64,000 bases of DNA from Spisula solida (GCA_947247005.1 OX365952.1:43070722-43134721), one strand, 5' to 3'; positions 50,001-60,509 are shown, numbered from the stretch's first letter. Notes: a model not told the origin generated them from the sequence alone. Made by a program: numbers and translations.

Positions 50001-53000
50001 GTTCATAGACAAAATGAATGGAACACGGAAATATGTAGAGCAACATCCACAATAAAGACCTTACTTTTACGCCAGGCTTCAACCGAAGACATGGCATACG
50101 CCATAAACCAAACACCAGACATGTTACTTTTATATTCAACAAGTTCAAGATTAACACTAATGATTCGTGCCTTAATGACTAATTTTAGAACATTATGCTT
50201 CATCACAATTGTTGAACAAATACAGAAGTGTTTGCCGAAGATTATGAACAATGTCAACATTTACCCAACATTAGCAGCAGAGTGGACTGCTAATCTTTTG
50301 AATTGTTTTGTATGAATCGCAAACTGTTAAACTGGTATTGGGATCTTGACACTTGAAAGGCAAATTCCTAGCAGAAACATGTGAAAGACTTTTATCCCGA
50401 AATAAGTGCTACATAATAGTGAAATTTCGTATATCTGCAAACAGTAGAGGCAATGCGATGCCACATTGACGCATAACTTTCTTCTCTTCTGTTGATGTAT
50501 AAGATACTGTTCCAGTGGCACCTTTTATTTTCTGTAATTTTAAATGTTTCGTGACGATTAATTAAGAAATGACCCGTTATCAACCCTGATTAAAAGTGTG
50601 GCTATTTCTGATGAGATATATATCACTGCTGTTTGTACATTTGTCATTGTGTTTATATCAAAGCTGGAGTAATGTAGGAGTCATGACGTATTCACACTAC
50701 AAAAAATAACAAATTTGCACGAAATAGTACATTTCGGTTTCGCTGAACTACAGCAGACAAACATAAAATATATCCATAGAGGTTACAATGAGCTTTGATT
50801 TATGGTTAGATTAATGACACCAATATCACATTAAAAAATAGAAATATGCATAGAATAGAATTTATTTGGGATTTTTTTTGTTGAGCCGATCTGTCTTTTT
50901 TTTCTTTATGAATATTCAAATCCGACCGGATTGAACAATAATAAAAGCATTATCAATAGTACCCGTATTAATAATTTAATCATTAGCAGTATTATCTGTT
51001 TAAGATGATTGATTGGGTATAGTGGAACTGAAGATGTGAGATATAGCTTAATTACTTGTAAACAATTGTAGAGTGTATCACATAATGACGTATGACCACA
51101 ATGGTAAATGGTTAAATGTGTCACATATATGCTAAGAGTAAACACATTGTAATATGGAATCATAGCAATACAACTCAAACAATTAGCATTTAAATTAATT
51201 ATATGTTTACTATAATAGTTTTAAAAACAACATTTCGTTGTTATTTATATTTGTTTGTGATCTTCGTACACAAATGCATTTACAATATAGGCAATTACTA
51301 TATTATTTTGTTAAGTTTGATTAAGGTGATTCATACCTTTTAGTCGAGCTGAGATATACAAAATCCCTGTAAGCTAGGTGAATTAAAAGCGTTATCGTGG
51401 TGATATAATTCGAACTGCCTTGGGGACGGAAAGGTGTGGTATTTCTATTACGATTAGCCAAAAACAAATGTATTTGACGTAGTTCAGGTGTAAAATCCAA
51501 AAACCCAAATATTACTTACACAGTTCAATGCTATGCGCCTAACCTGAATTGTATCAAAATAGTTTATATTGTCTAATCAATTGTTGTTACTTCATGGTTT
51601 TAGCATTTTTTAAATCTCTAAAATCTTAATATAAAAATATCTAGATAAACAATTGCCATAGTGATATTTTACTTATTGCATGTAAGAAAACATTATGCTG
51701 TATACAATATATTAAAAATATATTTGAAAGTACAAATGTTGAACTTGTGCCTTTTTGAGTTGCTAGTTGTCTACGTTGGGCATTGTATGTGCCTTTTTGT
51801 GTTCATGTGCCCTTTTGTTACTTTCGTGCCCTGCTGTTTCTGTTGGGTGTTACTTCTGCTCTTAGTTTCGTATTTTTGTTTAAATTATTAAAAGATGGTG
51901 CTGGTTCAAATGTCGTTATTGTGGAGTTTTTCAATCTCAAATAATCAACAAAATGTCATAAATTCTCAGTATTCGTCATTTCATTGGCGCTAGGTTTTTT
52001 CTTCGTATTCATTATTCGTCCCCTGTCTGATTCGTTCGCTTTTTACTGCTGAAACTTTGTCATTTAGCACTTTGCTAAAACGAAGACATTCAGCTTTTTA
52101 ACAGCTAGATAGTTCAGCCTTTTTTAGAGCTGAAACTAGGTCATGCAGCGATTTTATAGCTGGAACTAGGGCATTCAGCCCTTTTTAATAGCTAAAACTA
52201 GGTAATTTTGTATTTTTGACTGCTGGGACTTGAGCTTTCGATGTTTGACAGATGAAATTTGGGCGTTCATTAAAAGTTCATTTTGTCGTTCAGTTATGTG
52301 TTGGACATTGTGCTGTTTATTGTGGTTTGTCATGTTTTCTGTGCTCGGCTGGTTAAGTTAAATATCTTCAAAACTAAATTATTGTCATGAAAGTGTTCTT
52401 CGCAAATATAAAAGTTTTGATTGACCTTGTACAGAAAAAACAAATACTATGTCAATTACAAAAGTGTAAGAGCAATGGTATATCAATGAATATCATCTTT
52501 AACATCATGTACATTGCATTACAAGCAAATTTCACTAGACTAAACTGTTATTGTATAAATATTTTTGTTCATTATTGTATTAGAGTTCATTCTTTCAAAA
52601 ACTAAAATTTATCAACAAATTGAAATAAGGAATTCCCATGCGTGAGAACATATTAATTAATGGAATTCGGTAAATTTCAATGCCGTTTGACGCTGGTACT
52701 ATACAGCAGATAAAACGTGACCACAACGATGCTGGACAAGCGCTAATTACGATATATGCCAATGAAGTCATACTATGGAATACCTGTGCTATTTTTGTTT
52801 TTAAAATAGACTGTTTTTAGGGAAACCGAAGCATACAATAAACAAAGCAAATGTATATTAGTTCACTCGTGAGCACATTGCTTTATAACTTATGATACCC
52901 TACCGGTGAAATAAAATTCAATGCCCCACCAAAATCGACAACTATCATATAGTAATACTTCCACATTATCACGTTTGTATTTTACATAACAATTCAGTGT

Positions 53001-56000
53001 TCTACACAAAAATATGTTAGAACATAATGGAAGTGCAGCATTAATGTCAAAGTGATTTTTGTGAAGGGTTTACTAAATGAATCGTCACGAAAATGAACAC
53101 TATCGAATGCCATGTTTTGCTAAACATTATGTAATTAAGTATTATATATGAGTGTGCGTGACATTTATACTGTCAACCCGAGGGTTGTCGCTGTCGCCTC
53201 GGGTGACATTTTGTTCCCAGGGTAGACAATGTCATATACGTTGACATATGATATTTATAGTATTACTTAGTATACCGAACAAAATATATTAAATTAGCAA
53301 AACAGTCGCTTGCCTGCCATGATTGTGATAGTCATAAACATTAGACATGATTGTACTTTCATATATTGTTGTGTATATTCCACATGCTATTTTTAGAAAT
53401 TGTTCTATATTTCAATGATCAAAGAACAATAATTACATAATTTATACACATTAATTATTTGTCCACGTGTCGAAAAAGTTGTAAATGTCTTGGACAGTCA
53501 TTACATCACATTCTGAGGTAATGGGAGTTTAGCATTGCAGACAAAAGTGGGGTATAATAATACATATATAAAAATTGATTTGCATATTGCAAGGACAAGT
53601 GGGATAAGCATAATTAATGGAAATGCATTGGAAAGGTTTTAGGAATATAGGGCGATTTTACAAACACATGCTTTTTCAGGGCCAAATTAAACCATTCGTG
53701 AACCTTTTCCTTTTATAATTCAATATAGTATCTACATCAATTTGAATAAAGGGTATATTGTAATAAATATGAAGAACATTCCATTCTTTTAGATAGTATG
53801 TATATACAGGGTGTTTCAAAATATATGTTACAGTTTCGCATGTTAGTAAAGTTCTTAATTAATGTAATATGTAAAAAACTAATCATGCCGTTTAAAGAGG
53901 ACATTTCAAATTTTTATTTCATGTACAACATTCCAACCTAGTTTGAAAAACGTGTTTTTTGTATGAATCTTAATAAAACATTCATATTTAGATATGACGT
54001 CAATTTTTATAAAAAATGACGTCGTTACGTATTCGGAAGTTATCTGCTCTCACCTTACCTAAATTCATTATACGTTTGGTCTGTGTGTGTATCTTAAGAT
54101 AGAGTGTAAAATTTAGACAGACGTGTGCGTCTGATGAACTAGAGGAGCATTACTTATAGTACCATCTGAATTATGCACAGTAATATAATGTGGATAACTT
54201 CTGAAAACATCACGACGTCGTTAATTACCAAAATCGACGTCGTATATAAATTAGACCTTTTATGGAAATGCACATTAAAGACACAGTTTTAAAACCATCG
54301 AATATATCGAATAAAATTTTGAAATGTCCTTTTTCTACTGTGTGTTTCTTTTTTTGCACATCACATTCCATAAGAACGTCATTGACCCACGAAACTGCAA
54401 CATACATTTTGAAGCACCCTTTAGATATGTATTTATTTGTATCAGGCTGATCGCACATGAGGACAACACAAAACTGGGTGACAAAACATTGGTACAATAT
54501 AATGTATTACTAATTTATGCTGTATGATCCTTGTCATGGTTTTTTGGTTACTTTATATAATTCTATAATTTACACCAACGTATAAATGTAATAACAAACC
54601 CACATTCAAGTTGCCACACTCTGAGGGATGTCGTGTTATCTATGAAAACACGAACAAAAAGCAACCTGTTAGCATGCACGCAAGATTAGTGACATTTGTT
54701 TCATTTTTTGATCCATTTTCACCTTATTTGGAACTTGATATCCAATTAGCAATTTCCAACACGCAAACCTTATATCGTATTGGTGTGATTTATAACCACT
54801 CCTAGATATTATCCATGACTGTATTTACTGCTATGATATCCCTCGCATTTGTTTGTACTGAGTCAACAGGGACAGATTGCTGGTCTGCAACAAACACCCA
54901 AAGCAATATAACACCCACGTAATGGTGCATGTTCTACTTTTTTACCACATAACCTGAGGTCCAGGAGTGCCGTAAAGCCGTGACGTAAATATCGTTCGGC
55001 ACTCCCAGACCGTGCAATAAATATTTAAATTAGCTTGACGTGACGTTAGCCAATCCATGCATCGATCCGTCACTGACGTCAGGATAATATCAACGTCGCC
55101 ATGACGTCGCGCTCATTGTACCGCTAAATTTTGGATGAAACATATGCTGCGTACATCATCATTCTTAACAATATTGAGCGTTTTCTAAGGTTATGTGATA
55201 AATAGAATCTTACATTCGTGCTCATTACATACGCGTTTTATTAAACTCGTCGACAAAAACAATATGACACTCGGCAAAGCCTCGTGTCATATCATTTTGT
55301 CCACTCGTTTAATAAAACTCGTATGTAATGAGCACTCATGCAAGATCCTCTATATAACACCCACGTAATGGTGCATGTTCTACTTTTATACAGAACCGTA
55401 GTTTAACTAAAAAAGAATACATCTATGTTGATACTTAGAAAAAGAAAATAAACGATGTTTTATGATACATTTTCAAAAAAGCAAATATTTTTGTTATTAA
55501 TAAGAAAATAAACCATATTTTACATTACCTTTATAAAACATCAAATATATTAATTTTGTATTATATTTTAGGATAAATAAAAAATATAAAACTTTGTAGA
55601 GCATATAATTTTATGAAACTTTTGAAAAAAAATGTAGTGTTATCATTAAATTAAGTAAAGTTTCTTCTCTTATTGCATATTCACATTTTTGTTGTTGTAA
55701 TTAATGATTTGACTTTTATATTATTTAGATGTATGAGACGAATATAAACTAATCACAACCATTACACCTATTTAATTTGTTTTAATAAAACACATTGTAT
55801 ATGCATTAAACAGAATATGTGAGAATTTTATATAATGTACCAATGTTTGTTTATTTTTTACAATGTACATAATAATATTAGGTATTGTAAGAGATTTTTT
55901 TATGTTTCTAAATGACATGTTCATACTTATTTTTTAAAGTCAACTGGGGCACAAGTCTATTTGCTTGCGCTTGTAATCTGTGTTTTTAGTTACTCGTGTG

Positions 56001-57665
56001 TTTTTGTGTGTGTGCCTTATGCGTTCTTTTTCTTTTATGTTTGGTGCCTTTTTGTTCGGCTGTTTCTGCTGATGCTGCTATCATTGATGAAGCTTTTTTA
56101 CAGAAATTGATATAGTAGTTTATTTATTGGTATATTCGATGAATAAATTTTATAAATAAAAACTCATTTTTTATTATTTTGTTTTCAAGAGATTTTTTAG
56201 GGATTACTGGTATCATTTTATAACGTCTTTGGCATGATGTGACCAAGGAGCGGACATCTGATCTCTAACACAGGTTATGCTATAGAAGCTAGCTGTTTCG
56301 GGCCAATATAAGGTTGTATACGTTGTAATGCTTATGTCATGTGAAAGATGGGTCATATAAGATAAGCATCTGGCATTTAGTTAGAAAGTAATATATGTTC
56401 TGATTTGTTTTCCCGTTCATAATTATTATACCAATAGTAATATTTGTTAACAAATATAAATAAAGTTCTAACTAAAACCGTTGATAAGAAGATGTCCATA
56501 TTCAAATAAAATATACATGTATTCTTATAAATATTTTACTGAAGAGTTAATTATTAGAAAATAATAATTTAAGTAATAGAATTCATTAAACGGAAATCAA
56601 TTACACATTTTAACACTCGTTTTGCAAGCTGTATGGTAAAATGTGAATTTTCAAAACGGGAGAAGAAAATAAATAGGTCTTTATCTTTATTATATTATTA
56701 TTTCATTAAGAGGGTAGGTAACACAAGCTGATGTTAGTAATCTGGGATGAAATGGTCTATACCTTAGTAGTTTGTTTTAGTTTTTTTATATCAATTATTA
56801 TGGAAGGAGATGGTTGTATTATAAACATAGAGCAATGTCCAGTAGGTCCATTATAGTCAACTTTTGCTACATATTTCTTTATAACTAAAAGTATTGTACA
56901 TTTATTTAAATATAATTATTTTTTAATTATTTACTTACCCGGGCAGCGAGGGGTCAAGAAGCCAGCCCCTCGTGTCGATGGCCAAGTGAAGGCGGGGCCA
57001 GTAACCCCGTGATCAAGTCTGGAGGGAACAACCTGTGAGCCTAACTGACCTTGTCCGATAGGTGAATACAGACTTGAAAGTGGTGAATAATTATTCGCAA
57101 TACTGGCAATGTTTTGAATATTTGACAGGTTAGATAAATTGTCGAATTGCATCAAACTGTTATGAAATTTAAGACCAAAGTTTCCGAGGTTATGATGTGT
57201 TCTGATGTCATGTGTCGGTATATTCGGGGTCGCCGATTCAATAAAAGACCACGGGTTGGTCGATAGCCCCGCTGATCTTATTAAATTGCCCGTATTCACA
57301 TTATTTATATTGGGTATATTTTGTGTCGACATTTCGTATGGTCTCACACTGTGTAACAAATTGTCATGAATATGAGAAGCCGCCGAATCAAAACATTGGC
57401 TACAAAATTCACTGTCTCTATGTATGTGTTGCGTCGCCCCATTACCATGGTCAGTATTGTTAATGGGATAGCCACCGGGCGCAGACATCCCCGAAACGTT
57501 CGTACACGCGTCTTTGGTTGCAGCCTTTAGGGCTTTGAATGCCGATTCCGAATTATGTTGAAATTCTGTCGCGATCGTTGACATTCGTGATTTGTTATTG
57601 TCCAGTGTTGAATTCATATCAAACTTGTTGAGTAATCCATAGTTGGGAATAAGAACTGACACCAT
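34862..57665 (-). CDS. EMX-class homeobox transcription factor, paralog B (three exons)
   Basis: Predicted 347-aa nuclear transcription factor from joining 57665-56939, 43721-43558 and 35014-34862 on the minus strand, all GT-AG. The start ATG has G at -3 and G at +4 and is preceded by an in-frame TAA nine bases upstream. The homeodomain is residues 254-313: [18 protein letters not shown], then [16 protein letters not shown], and [14 protein letters not shown] at the end. W48, F49, Q50 and N51 are intact, and helices 1-2 are close to the textbook EMX sequence. The 253-residue N-terminal region is N/S/I-rich and low in complexity ([29 protein letters not shown]). It shows NPWSF at 137-141 and GAGFLTPR at 233-240, the latter corresponding to GCFLPRFG in EMX-A. 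The FTI/E motif at the N-terminus of EMX proteins is missing. Intron positions and phases equal those of EMX-A, so the genes are paralogs. Confidence 0.95.
35015..38219. other. EMX-B intron 2, 3' part: repeats, no gene found
   Basis: Minus-oriented scraps of the modular repeat lie at about 35088-35130 and 36345-36410 (GCATCATTCAACAAAAATAG, AGCAGAACACAAAATGCAC). A plus-oriented copy with modules D and C lies at 36660-36810 (GGTGTGGGATGTCGTGATTT, TTTCTGTGCTCGGCTGTTTG). The remainder is AT-rich without recognisable exons. Confidence 0.5.
38220..38920. promoter_or_regulatory. Candidate conserved non-coding block in EMX-B intron 2
   Basis: About 700 bases of balanced composition without repeat words. 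It contains CCCAATTAGTATTAATAG, GCAATTAAAATG, GACTAATGAATCG (homeodomain-type cores), CAAACAAAGGAG (SOX/TCF-like) and GTACGTGGACTATCGG. Short frames on both strands match nothing known. The enhancer idea rests only on composition and position within a developmental gene. Confidence 0.25.
39480..39650. mobile_element. Foldback MITE family 1, copy 2
   Basis: Same arms as at 22554: CTCTTCATCAGGAATTTTAA on the left and ATTCCTGATGAAGAGCAAGA on the right. The right arm has lost about 30 bases relative to copy 1. The flank at 39665-39700 (TCCTATTGAGGGACAATACA) matches the inverse of the left flank of copy 1, so the copies lie in opposite orientation. Confidence 0.8.
39700..43031. other. EMX-B intron 2, 5' part: no gene found
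   Basis: AT-rich. At 40490-40620 clustered ATTA/TTTAT cores (AATTAAATAATTTATTTGTA, GGCGTTTATTATAC) might be homeodomain/Hox-like sites. At 41480-41560 a weak module C relative occurs. No exon detected. Confidence 0.4.
43032..43275. repeat. 35-bp tandem array, seven copies, in EMX-B intron 2
   Basis: The unit is GAATCTAGTAAAAGTCTGGA followed by ACTATGGCTAACGTA, with few substitutions between copies, suggesting recent expansion. It ends about 280 bases downstream (in gene direction) of the exon 2 donor. Confidence 0.95.
43558..43721 (-). CDS. EMX-B exon 2 (most of homeodomain)
   Basis: Acceptor ACTATGTTTTCAG|AT, donor ACGCAG|GTAACA on the minus strand. It completes codon 243 (Asp) and encodes residues 244-297, ending at homeodomain residue 44 (LSETQ). 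Same boundaries as EMX-A exon 2. Confidence 0.96.
43722..45350. other. EMX-B intron 1, 3' part: no gene found
   Basis: AT-rich sequence with no exon, repeat array or RNA gene that I can support. Confidence 0.45.
45355..45515 (+). repeat. Modular repeat copy (modules B and C)
   Basis: AAGTTCATTTTCTCGTTCAG is followed by TTTTCTGTGCTCGGCTGTTT and TCATTCCCTGTCCGATTTTA. This is one of the cleanest copies of the B-C junction. Confidence 0.75.
46120..47370 (-). mobile_element. Longest minus copy of the modular repeat
   Basis: Reading the minus strand the order is: E (CCGTACCAAGGCGACAGCCC near 47330), CAATTTCGTTGTCCAGCATA (near 47195), D (GGCAGACTTTCGGGTCGGGA near 47065), F (CAGTATTCGTCATTTTGACA near 46910) and the A-type minisatellite CTAGTTTCAGC/GCTGAATGACC (46220-46640). 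B and C modules finish the copy near 46130-46200. The A region has at least ten irregular units of about 20-40 bases. Confidence 0.75.
47623..48112. mobile_element. 490-bp TIR element
   Basis: The left end (TACCGTCGGTGCCAA, then TAAACCCCGTAACTACA) and right end (TGTAGTTACGGGGTTTA, then TTGGCACCGACGATA) are inverse copies over about 34 bases with few mismatches. TA occurs at both outer edges, fitting a TA target-site duplication. Internal repeats of GTAACTACGATG and CGTAAAAACGAGA echo the ends. Overlapping 90-residue frames on both strands inside it look like by-products, and no transposase motif is visible, so it is non-autonomous. Confidence 0.75.
48281..48288. promoter_or_regulatory. Perfect CRE-like site
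   Basis: TGACGTCA, followed after three bases by TGACGTAA. CREB/ATF binding is family knowledge; activity here is not shown. Confidence 0.3.
48290..49740. other. EMX-B intron 1: no gene found
   Basis: A 92-residue + frame at 48476-48754 has mixed composition but no recognisable domain and no convincing splice or poly(A) context. The rest is AT-rich. Confidence 0.4.
49750..49980 (-). repeat. Modular repeat, decayed minus copy
   Basis: On the minus strand, GCTGAAACTGGGTCTTTCGG (near 49935) and the B/C modules (GCTCGGCTGGGTAAATTGAG near 49780) are recognisable. Confidence 0.6.
49981..51734. other. EMX-B intron 1: no gene found
   Basis: AT-rich. Short frames on both strands (50-90 residues) overlap each other and match no family. 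Confidence 0.4.
51735..52375 (+). repeat. Modular repeat, plus copy with F, A, B and C modules
   Basis: The C-like start TTCGTGCCCTGCTGTTTCTG (51825) is followed by F (CAGTATTCGTCATTTCATTG, about 51968), A units (GAGCTGAAACTAGGTCATGC and others, 52040-52210), B (TTCATTTTGTCGTTCAGTTA, about 52288) and C (TTTTCTGTGCTCGGCTGGTT, about 52335). It gives the clearest module order for the family. Confidence 0.8.
52376..53816. other. EMX-B intron 1: no gene found
   Basis: AT-rich. A small inverted repeat with CCCGAGG/CCTCGGG near 53176-53204 is flanked by GACATT and AATGTC, possibly a tiny foldback. Confidence 0.4.
53817..54422. mobile_element. 606-bp foldback DNA transposon remnant
   Basis: The left end CAGGGTGTTTCAAAATATAT and right end, read inverted, AAAGGGTGCTTCAAAATGTA match over about 33 bases. 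Pairing resumes inside (AGGACATTTCAAA against TTTGAAATGTCC; GACGTCGTTACG and AAGTTATC against inverse matches near 54195-54245). The arms are therefore some 200 bases long and the element is foldback-like. It carries four GACGTC hexamers. The open frames overlapping it on both strands are not supported as genes. Confidence 0.8.
54906..55387. repeat. Perfect 36-bp direct repeats bounding a hairpin/CRE cassette
   Basis: 54906-54941 and 55352-55387 are identical over 36 bases (start ATATAACACCCACGTAATGG). The 410 bases between them hold a hairpin (arms 54958-54972 and 54997-55011, two mismatches), five TGACGT cores (54981-55109, including the full TGACGTCA at 55074-55081) and a long foldback (55205-55351) that ends directly at the second repeat. 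Confidence 0.8.
55205..55351. mobile_element. Foldback hairpin element
   Basis: Arms GTGCTCATTACATACG (55218) and GTATGTAATGAGCAC (to 55335) pair. Inward pairing continues with ATTAAACTCGT/CGTTTAATAAAAC and ATATGACACTCG/CGTGTCATAT. GAATCTTACATTCG and CATGCAAGATCC extend it outward. Confidence 0.85.
55388..56938. other. EMX-B intron 1, 5' end: no gene found
   Basis: Very AT-rich. A weak module C-like copy lies at about 56000-56085 (GGTGCCTTTTTGTTCGGCTG). No exon detected. Confidence 0.45.
56939..57665 (-). CDS. EMX-B exon 1
   Basis: Encodes residues 1-242 and the first base of codon 243 (phase 1). The donor on the minus strand is GCCCGG|GTAAGT. An alternative in-frame ATG occurs at residue 17, but the first ATG has the better context. 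Confidence 0.93.
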
Positions 57666-57728
57666 AACTATTTAAGTTAATTATAAACCACAATATTATC
57701 CCACTGACTCATGTTTGTCGTCTAGTGT

Positions 57729-57741
57729 ATTTATATATATT
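57729..57741 (-). promoter_or_regulatory. TATA-box candidate for EMX-B
   Basis: AATATATATAAAT on the minus strand, about 65-75 bases before the start codon, with TGAGTCA (AP-1-like) just downstream. If used, it would give a 5' UTR of only about 35-40 bases. TATA-like words are common in DNA this AT-rich. Confidence 0.35.
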
Positions 57742-59129
57742 CCATTTATAGTTACATTCCAAATTGGGTTCAAACTAGGATTGCGTAAGTTACGTTATAA
57801 GCTGGTCTTTTATTACGACATCGAACAGTACTTAATGTATTACTTCGACAAGCATGTCAATCAAAAAAAGCAATTTTAAAACTTCAATAGCTAAATCTGA
57901 TGCACACTTTTGATTGGTTAATAAACAAAAACAAGAGAATGTCGTGTAGATTTTATTCGCTGCCCACTTGAGATGACTCCGTATCGGCCATATTGCCTTA
58001 CGCTTCAATAGGTAGAGATCAAAACATGTTTTGTTGCCTATTAAACACATGAGAGTTAATTTTCTACAACACGATATTGTTTACAAGACCCTGAACCATG
58101 CTGTACATTCATCTTTCCTAAACCTCTTTTGTTCGTGATTATGACAACTTTAACTTTGTCTCAATTTCATTGACTGAAAACTAATCTTCAGCGGTCTACA
58201 AAATGTCACATACGTTAACAAGGCCTTTAATGACAAAACATTCCTCTACTAGAAGCTTTCCCGGACGTTTTAGTAGAATACAACGCGGTGCAAATATATC
58301 AATTTCTCATTAAAGGATTATGTATCTAAACCCTATACGTCCAATTTAATAGCAACATTGTATGGAAATAAATTAGCAAAAGGTAGATGTCATTAAGGCT
58401 GAGTATTTTGGTGAAATGAACGTAACCCACATATACAATTTCCAAATTGCCACAGCTGTGATTCAATGCATACCTTAATGCATTTCGTCAACAATAATAC
58501 CACAGAAATAGAAAACTGCGTCGATATCTAGGCGTTTACCAGTAACTGTGTATAGTTTTCAACAGTATTAATATACTGCGATAGCAATGGTTTTGTTTTA
58601 ACAACTGCCAAATTTGACATTCCTAAACAACGTGTGAACCATATACATGTTAAACTGGGAGAAATGGACGAATCAGCCCCCCTCCCCAAAAAAAGTCACC
58701 GCAAATCTGAGCACTTTCGGAGTGAGCTAGAAAGTGTAACGAAACAACGCCCGAGTATCTGATAAACTTTGGGATGAGGACGAAGCATCCCTGAAAATCT
58801 GAACAATCTCTGCGTGAGTTTGAAGGAAGCTCGAGGCAGTCTTGCGAATCGTAGCAATTGGGGAATGTGCCGTTAGAAAACTCATTGTTTAAAATAAATT
58901 CAATATAAAAGAGTGACCAACACTCCTTATGTTGAATATAAATTCAGTATATATAATACGAGTATACTATTTAAACAGTTGGTACAAATAAAGAAACGAT
59001 ACCTTACAAGTAGAAATATTGCAAAGATCCTTTTAAATAAATGTTGGGCATAAAGTTTAGTTTCATGAATGCTTTATACAATTACAATATAAACGCCTTT
59101 TTACCATCTGATCATGTTTTAGGAGTGGA
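57742..59129. other. Upstream flank of EMX-B, no gene found
   Basis: Contains GATTGGTTAATAAAC (inverted CCAAT) near 57912 and mixed composition around 57950-58030, compatible with a promoter region. No exon with confident splice sites is seen. Confidence 0.4.
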
Positions 59130-59348
59130 TCAACTGGGATTTTCTTTCGTTATCTGTACCAAGAACCAAGAGTTTTGGCGATCCATCAACCACATTATAT
59201 TACCATTGTGATGATGCCACTGAGCGTACATAGAAGGAACTCTCTTTCGTGGTCTTTGTGTTGGTGACATTTTGTAAATTCTGAAACCTTCTGGCAGTGT
59301 TTTGTGATGTCCAATTTTATGCCTCCTTGTACTAGTGGCGCAGCACAT
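59130..59348 (-). CDS. Unassigned 72-aa open frame
   Basis: An ATG-to-stop frame with less AT-rich codon use than its surroundings. It contains PTQRPRKRVPSMYAQWHHHN and ends FLVQITKENPS. No domain is recognised and no clear splice sites or poly(A) signal accompany it. It may be a chance frame, a transposon scrap or an exon of an unrecognised gene. Confidence 0.15.
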   Translation of the reverse strand: MCCATSTRRHKIGHHKTLPEGFRIYKMSPTQRPRKRVPSMYAQWHHHNGNIMWLMDRQNSWFLVQITKENPS

Positions 59349-60359
59349 TTTATGTAAGATACCTAACTAAACTTCATTATGTGTCCCATCTCTGCTTAAT
59401 GACATACATGTACATGGACTTCGTATATTAAAGTTTCCTCGTAAAATAAAGTCTTTATATACTAGTATTATAAGTATCATTATTATTACTTAAGGATCAG
59501 TATGTTTTGTTTTGTCTAAACCGGTGGTCATTGGCCAATTAGACAAGGAAACCCCGGATGACCACACTACCCCTATTGCAACCACACGGTATAACAACAA
59601 AACTAGTTACCAGAACCAATAACACTGTTGCCATAACAATACTGTATAAGCTACGTATATGGCCATTCATTCATCAGGACCTCTGGATTCATTTGCTGAA
59701 TGTAACTTAACACAGTAGGTATTTACCATATGATACGGCAATCAGAAATCTGTCAAACAGTCAGCAGTAATCATTAGAAGGCAATTGGCTTTTGTTTCCT
59801 TTGTTTGCAGTTCAGTGAACAAATGAAAACATTTTTGATGGTTGTGGACGTTTAGATGAAGGCTGATTGTGTTATAGAGATTAGGGTAGAAATACTTGTT
59901 AAGAATAAAAGCCATAATGAAAAGGTTTTTTACATTCGTTGTAAAGAACATGTGGTAATGAGTCCTAATGGGTCCCAAAGTTTGTTGTTAGTTAACTGTA
60001 TCGTTTGATAAGTTGTGTTCTGGTGACACTGTCAAGGTGGTACTTAATGTGATCAATATGATTATGTTGGTAGGGAAAGGCAGAAATTCTGAGCTTATGT
60101 TCGTAAATCCAAAAGGACAATGTTCACGAATAGTATAATTAGGCATTGTGCTTTTTCAAAAAATAAAAATACATGTTTCTATAAATCTGACCTTAGTTTA
60201 CTTATGACTTTACAAGCTAGGAACATGCATTTGTATTTTTTAAGAAAAACAGCACAGGACCAACTTTTGGCATTCGTGAACATTTATTCATAAAATACCT
60301 ATTTATACAATATCATTCTCTGTTATTAGTGCCATGATTCATGTTATACTATGTAGCGT

Positions 60360-60498
60360 TTTATTATAAAAGTTTGAAATATTATAATTATATACATGTA
60401 TTGCAGTTAACAATGATGATCATCGTCATGTATCATTGGACGAAGAAGATGGCCAATATACTTGTAGTATTGACGCATGTTGCTCCATCCTCTTGATT
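60360..60498 (-). other. Possible terminal exon of an unknown minus-strand transcript
   Basis: A strong acceptor (GTTTCTTTTTCAG|AATC) opens a frame, SRGWSNMRQYYKYIGHLL ending in DDDHHC and TAA at 60419-60417. AATAAA follows at 60365-60360. Possible upstream donors exist near 62090 (GGCAG|GTAGAA) and 62772 (CAAG|GTAAAG), but neither gives a recognisable protein. It could also be a non-coding RNA exon, a 5' exon of EMX-B, or chance. Confidence 0.2.
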
Positions 60499-60509
60499 CT
60501 GAAAAAGAA

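Noticed and set aside
54225..54527. Frames of 62-90 residues on both strands
   Set aside because: They fall in or across the right arm of a foldback element and have no family features.
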